From positions 3,348,001 to 3,412,000 of the forward strand of contig NZ_CP014304.1 of assembly GCF_001562275.1 (NCBI RefSeq): a stretch of DNA of 64,000 nucleotides, written 5' to 3'. The notes beneath the pieces are model-generated. The model was not told the origin of the DNA, did no database searches, and saw only the letters and a list, made by a program, of their open reading frames with translations. This stretch comes from Hymenobacter sp. PAMC 26628. GTDB taxonomy: Bacteria > Bacteroidota > Bacteroidia > Cytophagales > Hymenobacteraceae. Position numbers and translations under genes: made by a program. Positions 16,151-24,063 of the stretch are shown here, piece by piece; within the stretch, counting starts at the first letter, position 1, and each line of letters begins with the position of its first letter.

Positions 16151-16990
16151 TTGGCTTCCATTAAATACTGCTTGCTGGCCCCGCTGCTGGCGCTGGCCAG
16201 CGCCGGCCTGGCGCACGAGTTCTGGCTCCAGCCCGCCCGCTTCCGCCTCGCGCCGGGCGAAACGGTGAACGTGCGGCCGTTGGTGGGCGAAAATTTCCGC
16301 GGGGCCCCTTGGGGCAACGGGGCCGGCAAGATTTTGGCCTTTGCCCGCTATGGCCCCGCCCCGGCCGATTCTACCGACCTGGCGCCCGCCCCCGGCGGGG
16401 CCCCGGCCGACACGTTTCGCACCGCCGTGGCGTTTGGCCGGTCCGGCACGCACCTGGTGGTGCTGCGCAGCAACTTGGCGTTTACCGAGTTGCCCGCCGA
16501 TCAGTTCACCGCCTACCTGCGCGCAGAAGGCTTGGAGCTGCCCCTGCGCCGCCGCCAGGAGCGCGGCCAGCAGGCCCAACCTGGCCGCGAAACCTACCGC
16601 CGCTGCGCCAAGGCCTTGGTGCAAGCGGGGGCCCCGGCCGCCGACACGGCCTACCGCCGCGTGCTGGGCCTGCCCCTGGAGCTGGTGCCCGAGCAAAATC
16701 CCTACCGCCTGGCCCCCGGCGCGGCCCTCACCGTGCGGGTGCTGCGGGCCGGGCAACCGGTGCGCGGGGCCCTGGTGCAAGTGTGGGAAACGCAGCCGAT
16801 GGGCTTACCCACCAAACATTTTACTACTCACGCCAACCAAAACGGACGTTTGTTGTTACGCCTGTCCGGGCCGGGGCCTTATTTGGTGGCTACCGTCGAC
16901 GCAGCTGAGGCGCCTCCAGCGCTGCGCGCGCGCGCCGACTGGCTCAGCACTTGGGCTACGCTGGCGTTTGGCGGGCCAGTGGCCCGGTAG
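16151..16990 (+). CDS. DUF4198-type periplasmic protein
   Basis: A 279-residue protein beginning at a TTG at 16151, eleven bases after the glycogen synthase stop; this start gives a signal peptide (ASIKYCLLAPLLALASAGLA, then H). The mature start HEFWLQPARFRLAPGETVNV is the signature of DUF4198, a beta-rich periplasmic family often found with metal (nickel or cobalt) uptake systems. The C-terminal half (LTVRVLRAGQPVRGALVQVW ... ARADWLSTWATLAF) is the conserved Ig-like repeat and ASTWA-type ending. No transporter is adjacent, so a metal role is only a family inference. The longer frame upstream is inside the previous gene. Confidence 0.75.
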   Translation: MASIKYCLLAPLLALASAGLAHEFWLQPARFRLAPGETVNVRPLVGENFRGAPWGNGAGKILAFARYGPAPADSTDLAPAPGGAPADTFRTAVAFGRSGTHLVVLRSNLAFTELPADQFTAYLRAEGLELPLRRRQERGQQAQPGRETYRRCAKALVQAGAPAADTAYRRVLGLPLELVPEQNPYRLAPGAALTVRVLRAGQPVRGALVQVWETQPMGLPTKHFTTHANQNGRLLLRLSGPGPYLVATVDAAEAPPALRARADWLSTWATLAFGGPVAR

Positions 16991-17027
16991 GAGCGGCGGG
17001 ACGTCGCCAGCATCGCAGTTTTTTTTC

Positions 17028-17035
17028 TACCTTCG
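17028..17035 (+). promoter_or_regulatory. Candidate -7 box of the STAS gene
   Basis: TACCTTCG, one base from TAnnTTTG, 32 bases before the ATG at 17068 and preceded by a run of T. Confidence 0.4.
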
Positions 17036-17067
17036 TCTCTTCTAATCCTTTTTCTCTGCTCCTCCGC

Positions 17068-17442
17068 ATGAAGTACGCCATCGATAAAAAAGACAGCTAT
17101 ACCGTCATCACCATTGACGAGAAAAAGCTGGACACGACCGTTGCCCCGGACCTCAAATCGGAGTTCGTCAAGCTCAACGCAGAAGGCATTAACAACCTGA
17201 TCCTCGACCTGTCCAACGTCAAGTACACCGATTCGTCGGGCCTGAGCTCCATCCTCATCGCCAACCGGTTGTGCAACTCCACGGGCGGCCTACTGGTGCT
17301 CACCGGCCTGCAAGACCACGTGCTCAAGCTCATCACGATCAGCAAGCTGGAGTCGGTATTGCACATCCTGCCCACGGTGGAAGAGGGCATCGACCGCGTG
17401 TTTCTGCACGCCATTGAGCGCGATTTGACGGACAAGGAGTAA
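17068..17442 (+). CDS. STAS-domain anti-sigma-factor antagonist-like protein
   Basis: A 124-residue single-domain STAS protein. The block NLILDLSNVKYTDSSGLSSI holds the conserved DSSG in which the first serine is phosphorylated in SpoIIAA/RsbV proteins, and GGLLVLTGLQ and ISKLESVLHILPT are the following strand and helix. No anti-sigma kinase or sigma factor is nearby. In Bacteroidota such lone STAS proteins usually sit, as here, just upstream of the RNase Z gene. The ATG at 17068 gives the normal family length. Codon use is less GC-extreme than its neighbours, as is common for conserved short genes. Confidence 0.88.
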   Translation: MKYAIDKKDSYTVITIDEKKLDTTVAPDLKSEFVKLNAEGINNLILDLSNVKYTDSSGLSSILIANRLCNSTGGLLVLTGLQDHVLKLITISKLESVLHILPTVEEGIDRVFLHAIERDLTDKE

Positions 17443-17451
17443 ATTTAGCTG

Positions 17452-17557
17452 TCAGTTATTGGTTGTCAGTTGTCGGCTCTAGGGCTGATAATTGGCAACC
17501 ACTATTTTTTTCAGCTCCGGCCACCAGCGGGCACCAGCGCCTGACAACCAACAACTG
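17452..17557. repeat. Inverted repeat of the TTGTCAG family
   Basis: TCAGTTATTGGTTGTCAG (17452-17469) is matched by an inverted CTGACAACCAACAACTGA (17540-17557) with about 70 bases between. The arms resemble the outer arms of the composite element at 13253-13443. It fills the gap between STAS and RNase Z genes and ends 3 bases before the RNase Z start. Confidence 0.7.
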
Positions 17558-17560
17558 ATC

Positions 17561-18472
17561 TTGACTTTCGAACTGCGAATCTTGGGCTCGGCGTCGGCCA
17601 CCCCGACGCTGGGCCGCCACCCCACGGCCCAGGCCCTCACCGTGGGCGGCGCGCACTACCTCGTCGATTGCGGCGAGGGCACCCAGTGGCGCCTGCTTGA
17701 GTACCGCAGCCGCCTGAATCAGTTGCGGGCCGTGTTCATTTCACACCTGCACGGCGACCACTACTTTGGGCTGTTTGGACTGCTGGGCTCGCTGCACTTG
17801 CAGGGCCGCACCCGGTCGCTGATTATCGTGGGCCCGCCCGGCCTCGACGAGGTGCTGACCACTCAGATGCGGGTGTCGGGCACGAAGCTGGCCTTCGCCA
17901 TGGAGTTTGTGGCCGTGGACACCGAGGCCCACGCCGTGGTGTACGAGGACGCCCACATCACCGTGTCGTCGCTGCCCATGCGCCACCGCATCCCCTGCGC
18001 CGGCTACCTGTTTGCCGAGCAGCCGCGCCGCCCCCGCTTGCTGAAGGAACGCCTGCCCGCTGGCCTCAGCGCCGCCCAACTCGGCCAGTTGGCCCAGGGC
18101 CACGACCTGCCCGCCGACGCCGACCGGCCCGGCGTGCGCCACGCCGACGTGTCGGCCCCCGCCCCGGCGCCGCGCCGCTACGCTTTCTGCTCCGACACGC
18201 TCTACACCCCTGCCCTGGCCGACCTGGTGCGCGGGGCCAACGTGCTCTACCACGAGGCCACCTTTCTGGAAGACATGCACGTGCGCGCCGCCCAAACCCA
18301 CCACAGCACCGCCCGCCAAGCCGCCCAGCTGGCCCGCGACGCGGGCGTGGGCCGCCTGCTCATCGGCCATTTTTCGAGCCGCTACAAGGCCCTGGAGCCA
18401 CTGCTGCGCGAAGCCCAGGCCGTGTTTCCCACCGCCGAGCTGGCCACCGAGGGCCTGATGGTAAGCGTGTAG
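17561..18472 (+). CDS. rnz: Ribonuclease Z
   Basis: A 303-residue metallo-beta-lactamase-fold endonuclease that trims the 3' ends of tRNA precursors. The start is set at TTG 17561, which gives MTFELRILGSASATPTLGRH, the standard N terminus; the open frame further upstream is only the inverted repeat. The zinc ligands are visible in ISHLHGDHYFGLFGLLGSL, in MRHRIPCAGYLF, in the late CSDTLYTPALADL and YHEATFLEDM, and in LLIGHFSSRY. It overlaps nothing but is followed immediately by the transporter start, so the two are probably co-translated. Confidence 0.93.
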   Translation: MTFELRILGSASATPTLGRHPTAQALTVGGAHYLVDCGEGTQWRLLEYRSRLNQLRAVFISHLHGDHYFGLFGLLGSLHLQGRTRSLIIVGPPGLDEVLTTQMRVSGTKLAFAMEFVAVDTEAHAVVYEDAHITVSSLPMRHRIPCAGYLFAEQPRRPRLLKERLPAGLSAAQLGQLAQGHDLPADADRPGVRHADVSAPAPAPRRYAFCSDTLYTPALADLVRGANVLYHEATFLEDMHVRAAQTHHSTARQAAQLARDAGVGRLLIGHFSSRYKALEPLLREAQAVFPTAELATEGLMVSV

Positions 18473-19234
18473 ATGGGGCCCCGTATTTCGTCCTTCGCCC
18501 ACAAAAAGCAGCAGCTGTACCTGGTGCTCAGCAGCATTTTCCTGGTGAACGCGCTGCTGGCCGAAATCATCGGCGTTAAAATCTTTTCGGTGGCCAAGCT
18601 CACGGGCTTTTTGCCCGGCGACCTTACAGCCGGCGTGCTCATCTGGCCCGTCGTGTTCGTCACCACCGACATCATCAACGAGTACTTTGGCAAGGAAGGC
18701 GTGCTGCGCGTGAGCTACCTCACCATGGGCCTCATCCTATTCGCCTTCGGGGTCATCTACCTCACCACCAAGCTCCCCCCGGCCGATTTTTGGCTTGATG
18801 TGAACAAGGCCGACCCCCGGGGCCGGCCCTTCAACATCGACTTTGCCTACCAGAGCATTTTCCGGCAGGGCCTGGGTATCATCATCGGCTCCATCGTGGC
18901 TTTCATCATCGGGCAGCTGCTGGACGCCAGCATTTTCCAGGCCATCCGCCGGGCCACGGGCGGGCGCTACGTGTGGCTGCGAGCGACCGGCTCCACCCTC
19001 GTTTCGCAGCTCGTGGACAGCTTCGTGGTGCTGTACGTGGCCTTTTATGTCTTCGGCAACTGGAGCCTGACGCAAGTCGTCAGCGTGGCTAACTTCAATT
19101 ATTGGTACAAATTCGCGGCCGCCATCCTGCTCACGCCGGTCCTTTATATAGCTCATTATTTCATCGACCGCTACTTGGGGCCCGCCGATACCTTAGAATT
19201 GCAGTACGAAGCCGTTACCGACGACAGCGTGTAA
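18473..19234 (+). CDS. Queuosine precursor transporter (YhhQ/VUT family)
   Basis: A 253-residue inner-membrane protein with about six membrane segments. IFLVNALLAEIIGVKIFSV, WPVVFVTTDIINEYFGKEGV, and the late TGSTLVSQLVDSFVVLYVAF are diagnostic of the YhhQ (DUF165/VUT_1) family, which imports preQ0/preQ1 queuosine precursors. The ATG starts on the base after the RNase Z stop codon. The pairing of a tRNA-processing nuclease with a transporter for a tRNA-modification precursor is functionally coherent. Confidence 0.88.
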   Translation: MGPRISSFAHKKQQLYLVLSSIFLVNALLAEIIGVKIFSVAKLTGFLPGDLTAGVLIWPVVFVTTDIINEYFGKEGVLRVSYLTMGLILFAFGVIYLTTKLPPADFWLDVNKADPRGRPFNIDFAYQSIFRQGLGIIIGSIVAFIIGQLLDASIFQAIRRATGGRYVWLRATGSTLVSQLVDSFVVLYVAFYVFGNWSLTQVVSVANFNYWYKFAAAILLTPVLYIAHYFIDRYLGPADTLELQYEAVTDDSV

Positions 19235-19259
19235 TTATTCCTCCTTTATTTATCATTTT

Positions 19260-19895
19260 ATGTTCCGTTTATTCTACAACCCCAACTACTTACCCATCGC
19301 CGCTATTTTTGCCAGCTCCTTGCTGTTGCCGGGCTACGCCCGGGCCCAGTTTGCGTTTGCGCCCGGCCACTACAAACTGGCTACCGGGGCCCAGGGCGAC
19401 GCCGACCTCAAGCTGGTGCTGGCCGAAGACAACAGGCCCGGCGCCATGGCCGGCCTCCGCAACGGCCAGGAACGGAGCTTCCGCTTGGCCCAAGTAGCAG
19501 CATTCAGCGTTGACGGCCACTCCTTTGCACGACAAGACGGGTTTAAGCTGCGCGCAGGCTTCGACGCGCAATTCTCCGACCCGGTGCTGCTGGAAACCTT
19601 GGTGGCCGACGGCCCCGTGGAGTTGTACCATTACTACTACGTAGCCCCAATGGGGCCCCTGAAGGCCCACATTACGCTGGCCGTGCTGCGCAAAAAGGGC
19701 ACCAACAACTTCTTCATCTACTGCCCCAAGCACGCCCCCGGCCTGAACGCCCAGCAGGCTCTGAGCCCACTCGTGGCCGGCCTGTTCCCCGCCGACCCCA
19801 TTTTGCAGCGGCAGTTGGTGAGCAACCAAATTACCCGCGCGCAGTTGCCCGATTTGGTGCGCGCCTACAACCAGGGCGTGCGCCTCAAACCCTAA
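19260..19895 (+). CDS. Secreted hypothetical protein, paralogue of the next gene
   Basis: A 211-residue protein with a signal peptide (NYLPIAAIFASSLLLPGYAR, cut before AQF). The mature protein starts QFAFAPGHYKLATGAQGDAD and shares a plan with the next gene: QFxxFxPGxY-L, a LKLxLxxD strand, then a serine/phenylalanine V-SF block. The remainder has alternating strands (VELYHYYYVAPMGPLKAHIT, NNFFIYCPKHAPG) and a helical C terminus. No family is recognised. No lipobox or T9SS tail is present, so it is probably periplasmic. It is 25 bases downstream of the transporter. Confidence 0.7.
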   Translation: MFRLFYNPNYLPIAAIFASSLLLPGYARAQFAFAPGHYKLATGAQGDADLKLVLAEDNRPGAMAGLRNGQERSFRLAQVAAFSVDGHSFARQDGFKLRAGFDAQFSDPVLLETLVADGPVELYHYYYVAPMGPLKAHITLAVLRKKGTNNFFIYCPKHAPGLNAQQALSPLVAGLFPADPILQRQLVSNQITRAQLPDLVRAYNQGVRLKP

Positions 19896-19933
19896 TTATT
19901 TCTATACCCTTAACCATTTTATTTCTTCGTACC

Positions 19934-20608
19934 ATGCGCTTGCTATTTATACTCGTCGGATTATTGCTGCCACAGGTATTGTGGGCCCAATTTTTTAATT
20001 CTTTCGAGCCTGGCTCTTACCGGTTGGTCAACAGCCCCGATGTGCATTACCAAGGCTTGCTTAAGCTGCGGGGCAACGACCAATTGTTGGTGGAAGATGC
20101 GGACGGCAAAAAAACCAAGTTGGCCCCACAAGAGGTCACCTCCTTCCGCTTGGGTGCGCAGAAATACGTCACCGCTGGCGGGTTCAGAACAACTCCCGGG
20201 CCTTTTGGCAGAACGGTGGAACAGGCGTTCGTCGAGCAACTTGATAGCGGCCAGGTTAATCTGATGGAATACACATACATAATTACTACTGGCGGCAGCA
20301 ATGGCGCGGTGGGATCGAGTGAAGTTAAAATTTACATCATAAAAGCGGCGGACTGGACGGATGCTATTGCCCTTCCCGGTTACGCGTGGACCAACCGGGG
20401 AGAAAAGCTACGCGACGCCCTCAGACCTTATGCAATTAATCGACCCGATTTAACCGAGCTAATAGATAATAACCAGCTCAGGGACAATAATATCCCGGCT
20501 TTTTTTCACGCTCTTAACTCTGGCCAACCATTTCCATTAACTGAAGCAATGGAACATAAAATAAAAAAGGAGAAAGAGCGGCCCATAGAAGATCCTTTTC
20601 GCGATTAA
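19934..20608 (+). CDS. Secreted hypothetical protein, tandem paralogue
   Basis: A 224-residue protein with signal peptide MRLLFILVGLLLPQVLWAQ. The mature start FFNSFEPGSYRLVNSPDVHY and the following LLKLRGNDQLLVEDADGKK and VTSFRLGAQKYV blocks parallel the preceding gene, indicating an old tandem duplication. The C-terminal part is charged and helical (EHKIKKEKERPIEDPFRD). Its DNA is clearly less GC-rich than its neighbours, especially after position 20250. No function can be assigned. It lies 38 bases after its paralogue and 11 bases before trpS. Confidence 0.7.
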   Translation: MRLLFILVGLLLPQVLWAQFFNSFEPGSYRLVNSPDVHYQGLLKLRGNDQLLVEDADGKKTKLAPQEVTSFRLGAQKYVTAGGFRTTPGPFGRTVEQAFVEQLDSGQVNLMEYTYIITTGGSNGAVGSSEVKIYIIKAADWTDAIALPGYAWTNRGEKLRDALRPYAINRPDLTELIDNNQLRDNNIPAFFHALNSGQPFPLTEAMEHKIKKEKERPIEDPFRD

Positions 20609-20619
20609 TTAATTCCCCC

Positions 20620-21594
20620 ATGTCCCGCATCCTCACCGGCATCCAGAGCACCGGCCGCCCGCACCTGGGCAACCTGCTCGGGGCCATCCTCCCGGCCATC
20701 GAGCTGTCGAAAAACCCAGCCAACGAGTCGCTGTACTTCATCGCCGATTTGCACTCGCTCACCACCGTGCGCGACCCCGAAGTGCTGCGCCAAAACACCT
20801 ACGCCGTGGCCGCCGCCTGGCTCGCCTGCGGCTTCGATACTGAGAAAAACCTGTTCTACCGGCAGTCCGACGTGCCGCAGGTGACCGAGCTGACCTGGTA
20901 CCTGTCGTGCTTCGCGCCCTACCCGATGCTGGCCAATGCGCACAGCTTCAAAGACAAGAGCGACAAGCTTTCCGACGTGAACGCCGGCCTTTTCACCTAC
21001 CCGGTGCTGATGGCAGCCGACATCCTGCTTTACGACGCCGAAATCGTGCCCGTGGGCAAGGACCAGGTGCAGCACCTGGAAATCGCCCGCGACATCGCCC
21101 AGGCCTTCAACAGCCGCTACGGCGACACGCTGGTGCCGCCCCAAGCGCGCGTCGACGCTGAGCTGATGACCATCCCGGGCACCGACGGGGCCAAGATGAG
21201 CAAGAGCTACGGCAACATCATCGACATCTTCTTGCCCGAGAAGGAGTTGCAGAAGGTTATCCGCAAGATCATCACCGACGCCAAGGACCTTGCCGACCCC
21301 AAAGATCCGGATACCGACATCACGTTCAAGCTGTATTCCCTCCTCGCCTCTCCCGAGGCAACCAACGAGCTGCGCCGCCTCTACCTAGCTGGCGGCTACG
21401 GCTACGGCCACGCCAAGCAGGCCCTGTTTGAGCTGATTCTGAAACGCTTCGCCACCGAGCGCGAGCGGTTCAATTTTTACATGAACAACCTGCCCGAAGT
21501 TGACAAGCAGCTGGCCATCGGGGCCCAGCGCGCCCAGGCCTACGGGGCCGGCGTGCTGGCCAAAGTCCGCCAGAAAATAGGGTACGGCGCTTGA
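20620..21594 (+). CDS. trpS: Tryptophanyl-tRNA synthetase
   Basis: A 324-residue class I aminoacyl-tRNA synthetase charging tRNA-Trp. The N terminus RILTGIQSTGRPHLGNLLGA holds the HIGH-type ATP motif as PHLGN; AHSFKDKSDKLSDVNAGLFT and PVLMAADILLYDAEIVPVGK (DQVQHLE next) form the tryptophan pocket; and the second ATP motif is K192-MSKS. Length matches bacterial TrpS. The C-terminal anticodon-binding helices are complete. Confidence 0.96.
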   Translation: MSRILTGIQSTGRPHLGNLLGAILPAIELSKNPANESLYFIADLHSLTTVRDPEVLRQNTYAVAAAWLACGFDTEKNLFYRQSDVPQVTELTWYLSCFAPYPMLANAHSFKDKSDKLSDVNAGLFTYPVLMAADILLYDAEIVPVGKDQVQHLEIARDIAQAFNSRYGDTLVPPQARVDAELMTIPGTDGAKMSKSYGNIIDIFLPEKELQKVIRKIITDAKDLADPKDPDTDITFKLYSLLASPEATNELRRLYLAGGYGYGHAKQALFELILKRFATERERFNFYMNNLPEVDKQLAIGAQRAQAYGAGVLAKVRQKIGYGA

Positions 21595-21599
21595 ACCAC

Positions 21600-21788
21600 G
21601 GATTTATCGGATTGGGCGGATTCGTCGAATTTTGGGAACGATTCGCGTTGATTCTAGCCAAGAGAAGAGGCCGCTCGATGAGCGGCCTTTTCTCTTGGCT
21701 AGCGGCCAGTAGCCCGCCCTCGGGGGCCCCGGTTAAGCTTGGCGAATCGTCCCCAAAATCCGACGAATCCGCCCAATCCGATAAATCC
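21600..21788. repeat. Large nested inverted repeat (family C) containing a terminator
   Basis: A 47-base left arm (21600-21646, beginning GGATTTATCGGATTGGGCGG) pairs with the right arm 21742-21788 with only two mismatches. Nested inside, CTAGCCAAGAGAA (21654-21666) pairs with TTCTCTTGGCTAG (21690-21702) around AGGCCGCTC/GAGCGGCCT, a strong terminator for trpS and for the convergent gene ending at 21794. The outer arms resemble nothing else in the window. Confidence 0.9.
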
Positions 21789-21793
21789 CTGGT

Positions 21794-22714
21794 TTAGATA
21801 GCCTGTTCGTGCGAGAAGCTGAAGCCAACTTTGCTGCCGCGGCTTACTTGCTGGTTCTCTAGCTTTTGCTTGACGTTGATTTTCTGAATCTCGGCGAGCG
21901 GCGGGGCAATCAGGTCGTTGTTGACGGCGGCAATCATGGCACTTTCGATGAACAGGCGCATGGCATTGGTCGTCATCACGTTGTCCGACATATCATTGTT
22001 GGGCAGTTCCAGCTGCTGCACGCCCTCGAGGAAGTAGTGGTTGTCGATGTTGACGAGCAGGCGGCCCACGAGGTAGCCGGGGTCGTTTAGGCGCTGGTAC
22101 TTGATGCTGTCGGCCATGAAGTTGTAGGCCATGATGTGGCCGAAAAAACGCCGCCTAAAGTCGCCGCTGACGTAGGCACTGGGCATGGGGCCGTAGTCGT
22201 CGGGAAACGTGACGATGTTGGAGTGCATGACGAATACCAGCAAATCGCCCGAGAATCGGATGTGGAATTCCATGTCGTTGATGGAGCGGTACTCCAGCAC
22301 CACGCTCGCGTCAAGCGGCGGGCGCTTGCTGGCCAGTTCCACCACCAGCTCCTGCGACACGGCGCGCAGGCAATCGAACGCAGCCAGGGTATTGCGGTAA
22401 ATGGCTTGCTTAGCGGTGGATTTTTGCTTGAGGCCGTCGAAAATCTGGTCGAGGCGGTCGGCCGGGGCCGCGGTGGGCGAACCGGCTTCGGCAGTGGGTC
22501 GGTCGTCGGTGGCCGTGGCACCGCTGTGCACGGCTTCTGCCTCGGCCGAGGCGGCGGGGGTTTCGGCCAGAGCCGCACCAGATTTTGGGGTTTTGGGGCC
22601 CCGGGCCTTGGCCGGTTTTTTGGCGGGCGCGGCCACTAAATCGGTGGCGGGCTGGGTTTCAGCGGGCGCGAAGAGCTCGGGCGCGGCGGTAATTTTATTG
22701 GACGACTTAGCCAT
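21794..22714 (-). CDS. Conserved hypothetical protein with Ala/Pro-rich N terminus
   Basis: A 306-residue soluble protein. Residues 1-85 are low-complexity Ala/Pro/Lys (ITAAPELFAPAETQ, AKKPAKARGPKTPKSG), like a flexible tail. From residue 86 a compact domain follows (LDQIFDGLKQKSTAKQAIYR ... VVLEYRSINDMEFHIRFSGD, LLVFVMHSNIVTFPD, GHIMAYNFMADSIKYQRLND, LVGRLLVNIDNHYFLEG), and it ends with a helix and a polar tail. No catalytic motif or known family is recognised. The pattern is that of a conserved cytosolic Cytophagales protein of unknown function. The start ATG at 22714 follows a 290-base AT-rich leader. Confidence 0.65.
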   Translation of the reverse strand: MAKSSNKITAAPELFAPAETQPATDLVAAPAKKPAKARGPKTPKSGAALAETPAASAEAEAVHSGATATDDRPTAEAGSPTAAPADRLDQIFDGLKQKSTAKQAIYRNTLAAFDCLRAVSQELVVELASKRPPLDASVVLEYRSINDMEFHIRFSGDLLVFVMHSNIVTFPDDYGPMPSAYVSGDFRRRFFGHIMAYNFMADSIKYQRLNDPGYLVGRLLVNIDNHYFLEGVQQLELPNNDMSDNVMTTNAMRLFIESAMIAAVNNDLIAPPLAEIQKINVKQKLENQQVSRGSKVGFSFSHEQAI

Positions 22715-23002
22715 AGGAATAAGAATAATGTGCGTTTGGCAGCGGTGTGGAATAAAAAGGGATAACTAATAGTGACAAGAATAACGCATTCTTACTTCAA
22801 TACCAAAATATTTTAAGCTACATAAGCAAATAAAGCAATTAAAGGGGTGATTTTATATTACTACCGCCGGAATAATACAAACAATCTAGGCGCTGCAAAA
22901 GTGGATTTCCACCTCCCACGGGCTACGCTTGCCTACCACCCGCTGGCCCGCACTGGGGCCCCGGCGCAGGGCAGCGGGGCCCCCAGCGCCGACCGCCGTA
23001 AA
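22715..23002. other. AT-rich intergenic region
   Basis: A 288-base gap between two minus-strand genes; 22740-22890 is distinctly AT-rich and presumably carries the promoter for the gene at 21794-22714. No gene, tRNA or hairpin of note is seen. Confidence 0.5.
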
Positions 23003-23692
23003 TCAGGTAGCTAGGTAGCCATAGTCGCGCAATTCGGCCCGGGGGTCAGCCCCGAGTTTCTGCAAGCGGCCGCCGTGCAGCAGGTACACCACGTCGCACA
23101 GCGGCAGCACTTCGGCGTGGCGGTGGTCGGTGATGAGCAGGCCTTTGCGCTGCTTGGCGCGCTGCATTTCGAGCGCCAGTGCCTCGACGTGCACGGGCAT
23201 GATGCCGGAAAACGGCTCGTCGAACAGGGAAAACGCTGTTTCGGCGTGCAGCAGGAGCAGCACCTCCAGCAGGCGCGCCGTGCCGCCCGACAGTTCGCCG
23301 GGGCCCTGCCGGAGTTGTGCCCGCAACTCGGGGAAACCAGCCGTGGCTTGGTCCGCGTCGACCCGCAGCAGGCGCGCCGCCTGGCGCCACGGCACACCCG
23401 GCGGCAGCAGCGGCGTTTGCGGCAGGTAGTTGATGAGCCCGGGCTGCGCGAAGGCAGGCACTGCGCGGCGGCCGTTCATGCGCACCGACGCATCGGGCAC
23501 GGCCCGGGCCCCGAAAACCGTTTGCAGCAGCACCGATTTCCCGCTGCCGTTGCGCCCCAGTAAGCCCACAATTTGGCCGGTTTGCACCCGCAGGTACACG
23601 TCGGCCAGCACCTGCCGCGCCCCGAAGGCCAGCCGGATGCCGTCGGCCTCCAGCACGTGCGGGCCGGCCCCCAGGGCCCCCGCCGGCCTCAT
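23003..23692 (-). CDS. ABC transporter ATP-binding protein
   Basis: A 229-residue ABC ATPase: A-loop region DGIRLAFGARQVL, Walker A GLLGRNGSGKSVLL, Q-loop INYLPQTPLLP, signature GELSGGTARLLEVL, Walker B AFSLFDEPFSG and H-loop LLITDHRHAEVL. The proportions resemble LivF/LptB-type cytosolic ATPases. The start ATG at 23692 overlaps the stop of the upstream membrane-protein gene (ATGA), implying translational coupling. No substrate-binding protein or full-length permease is present, so the substrate is unknown. Upstream residues of the longer frame have no family support. Confidence 0.85.
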   Translation of the reverse strand: MRPAGALGAGPHVLEADGIRLAFGARQVLADVYLRVQTGQIVGLLGRNGSGKSVLLQTVFGARAVPDASVRMNGRRAVPAFAQPGLINYLPQTPLLPPGVPWRQAARLLRVDADQATAGFPELRAQLRQGPGELSGGTARLLEVLLLLHAETAFSLFDEPFSGIMPVHVEALALEMQRAKQRKGLLITDHRHAEVLPLCDVVYLLHGGRLQKLGADPRAELRDYGYLAT

Positions 23693-24021
23693 GCGAAAGC
23701 GGCCACCAGGGCCCCCGCCACGCCCAGAAATAAGAGACCATCGAGCACGACCAGGCCGCCCCAAAGCAATCGGCGCGATGCGCCCAGGTTGAAGTAGAAC
23801 CAGTATTGGTTGGGCCGCAGCTGCTCAGACAAGTACCACGCCGCGGGGCCCATAGCCAGCTTGACGAGCAACAACTTCAGCACCAACCCACTGGCCCAGC
23901 CCTCGTGCAAGGCGGGCCACAGCACCACCAGCAGAATCAGGGCCGAAATGCCCACCATGAACGGTGCCACGCTGCGGTAAAACAGCCATACCGCCCGCAA
24001 CCGGGTAACCAATGCATTCAT
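23689..24021 (-). CDS. Small membrane protein coupled to the ABC ATPase
   Basis: A 110-residue protein with three hydrophobic segments: APFMVGISALILLVVLWPAL, LVLKLLLVKLAMGPAAWYLS and LLWGGLVVLDGLLFLGVAGA. It begins with ATG at 24021 and shares an ATGA overlap with the ATPase gene. It could be a reduced transmembrane subunit, but it is far shorter than any standard ABC permease and shows no EAA-type coupling helix. Family not recognised. Confidence 0.7.
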   Translation of the reverse strand: MNALVTRLRAVWLFYRSVAPFMVGISALILLVVLWPALHEGWASGLVLKLLLVKLAMGPAAWYLSEQLRPNQYWFYFNLGASRRLLWGGLVVLDGLLFLGVAGALVAAFA

Positions 24022-24063
24022 GCCGCTGGGTTTGGATGGCTTGCCAACGCTGCTTGGCTGCGA

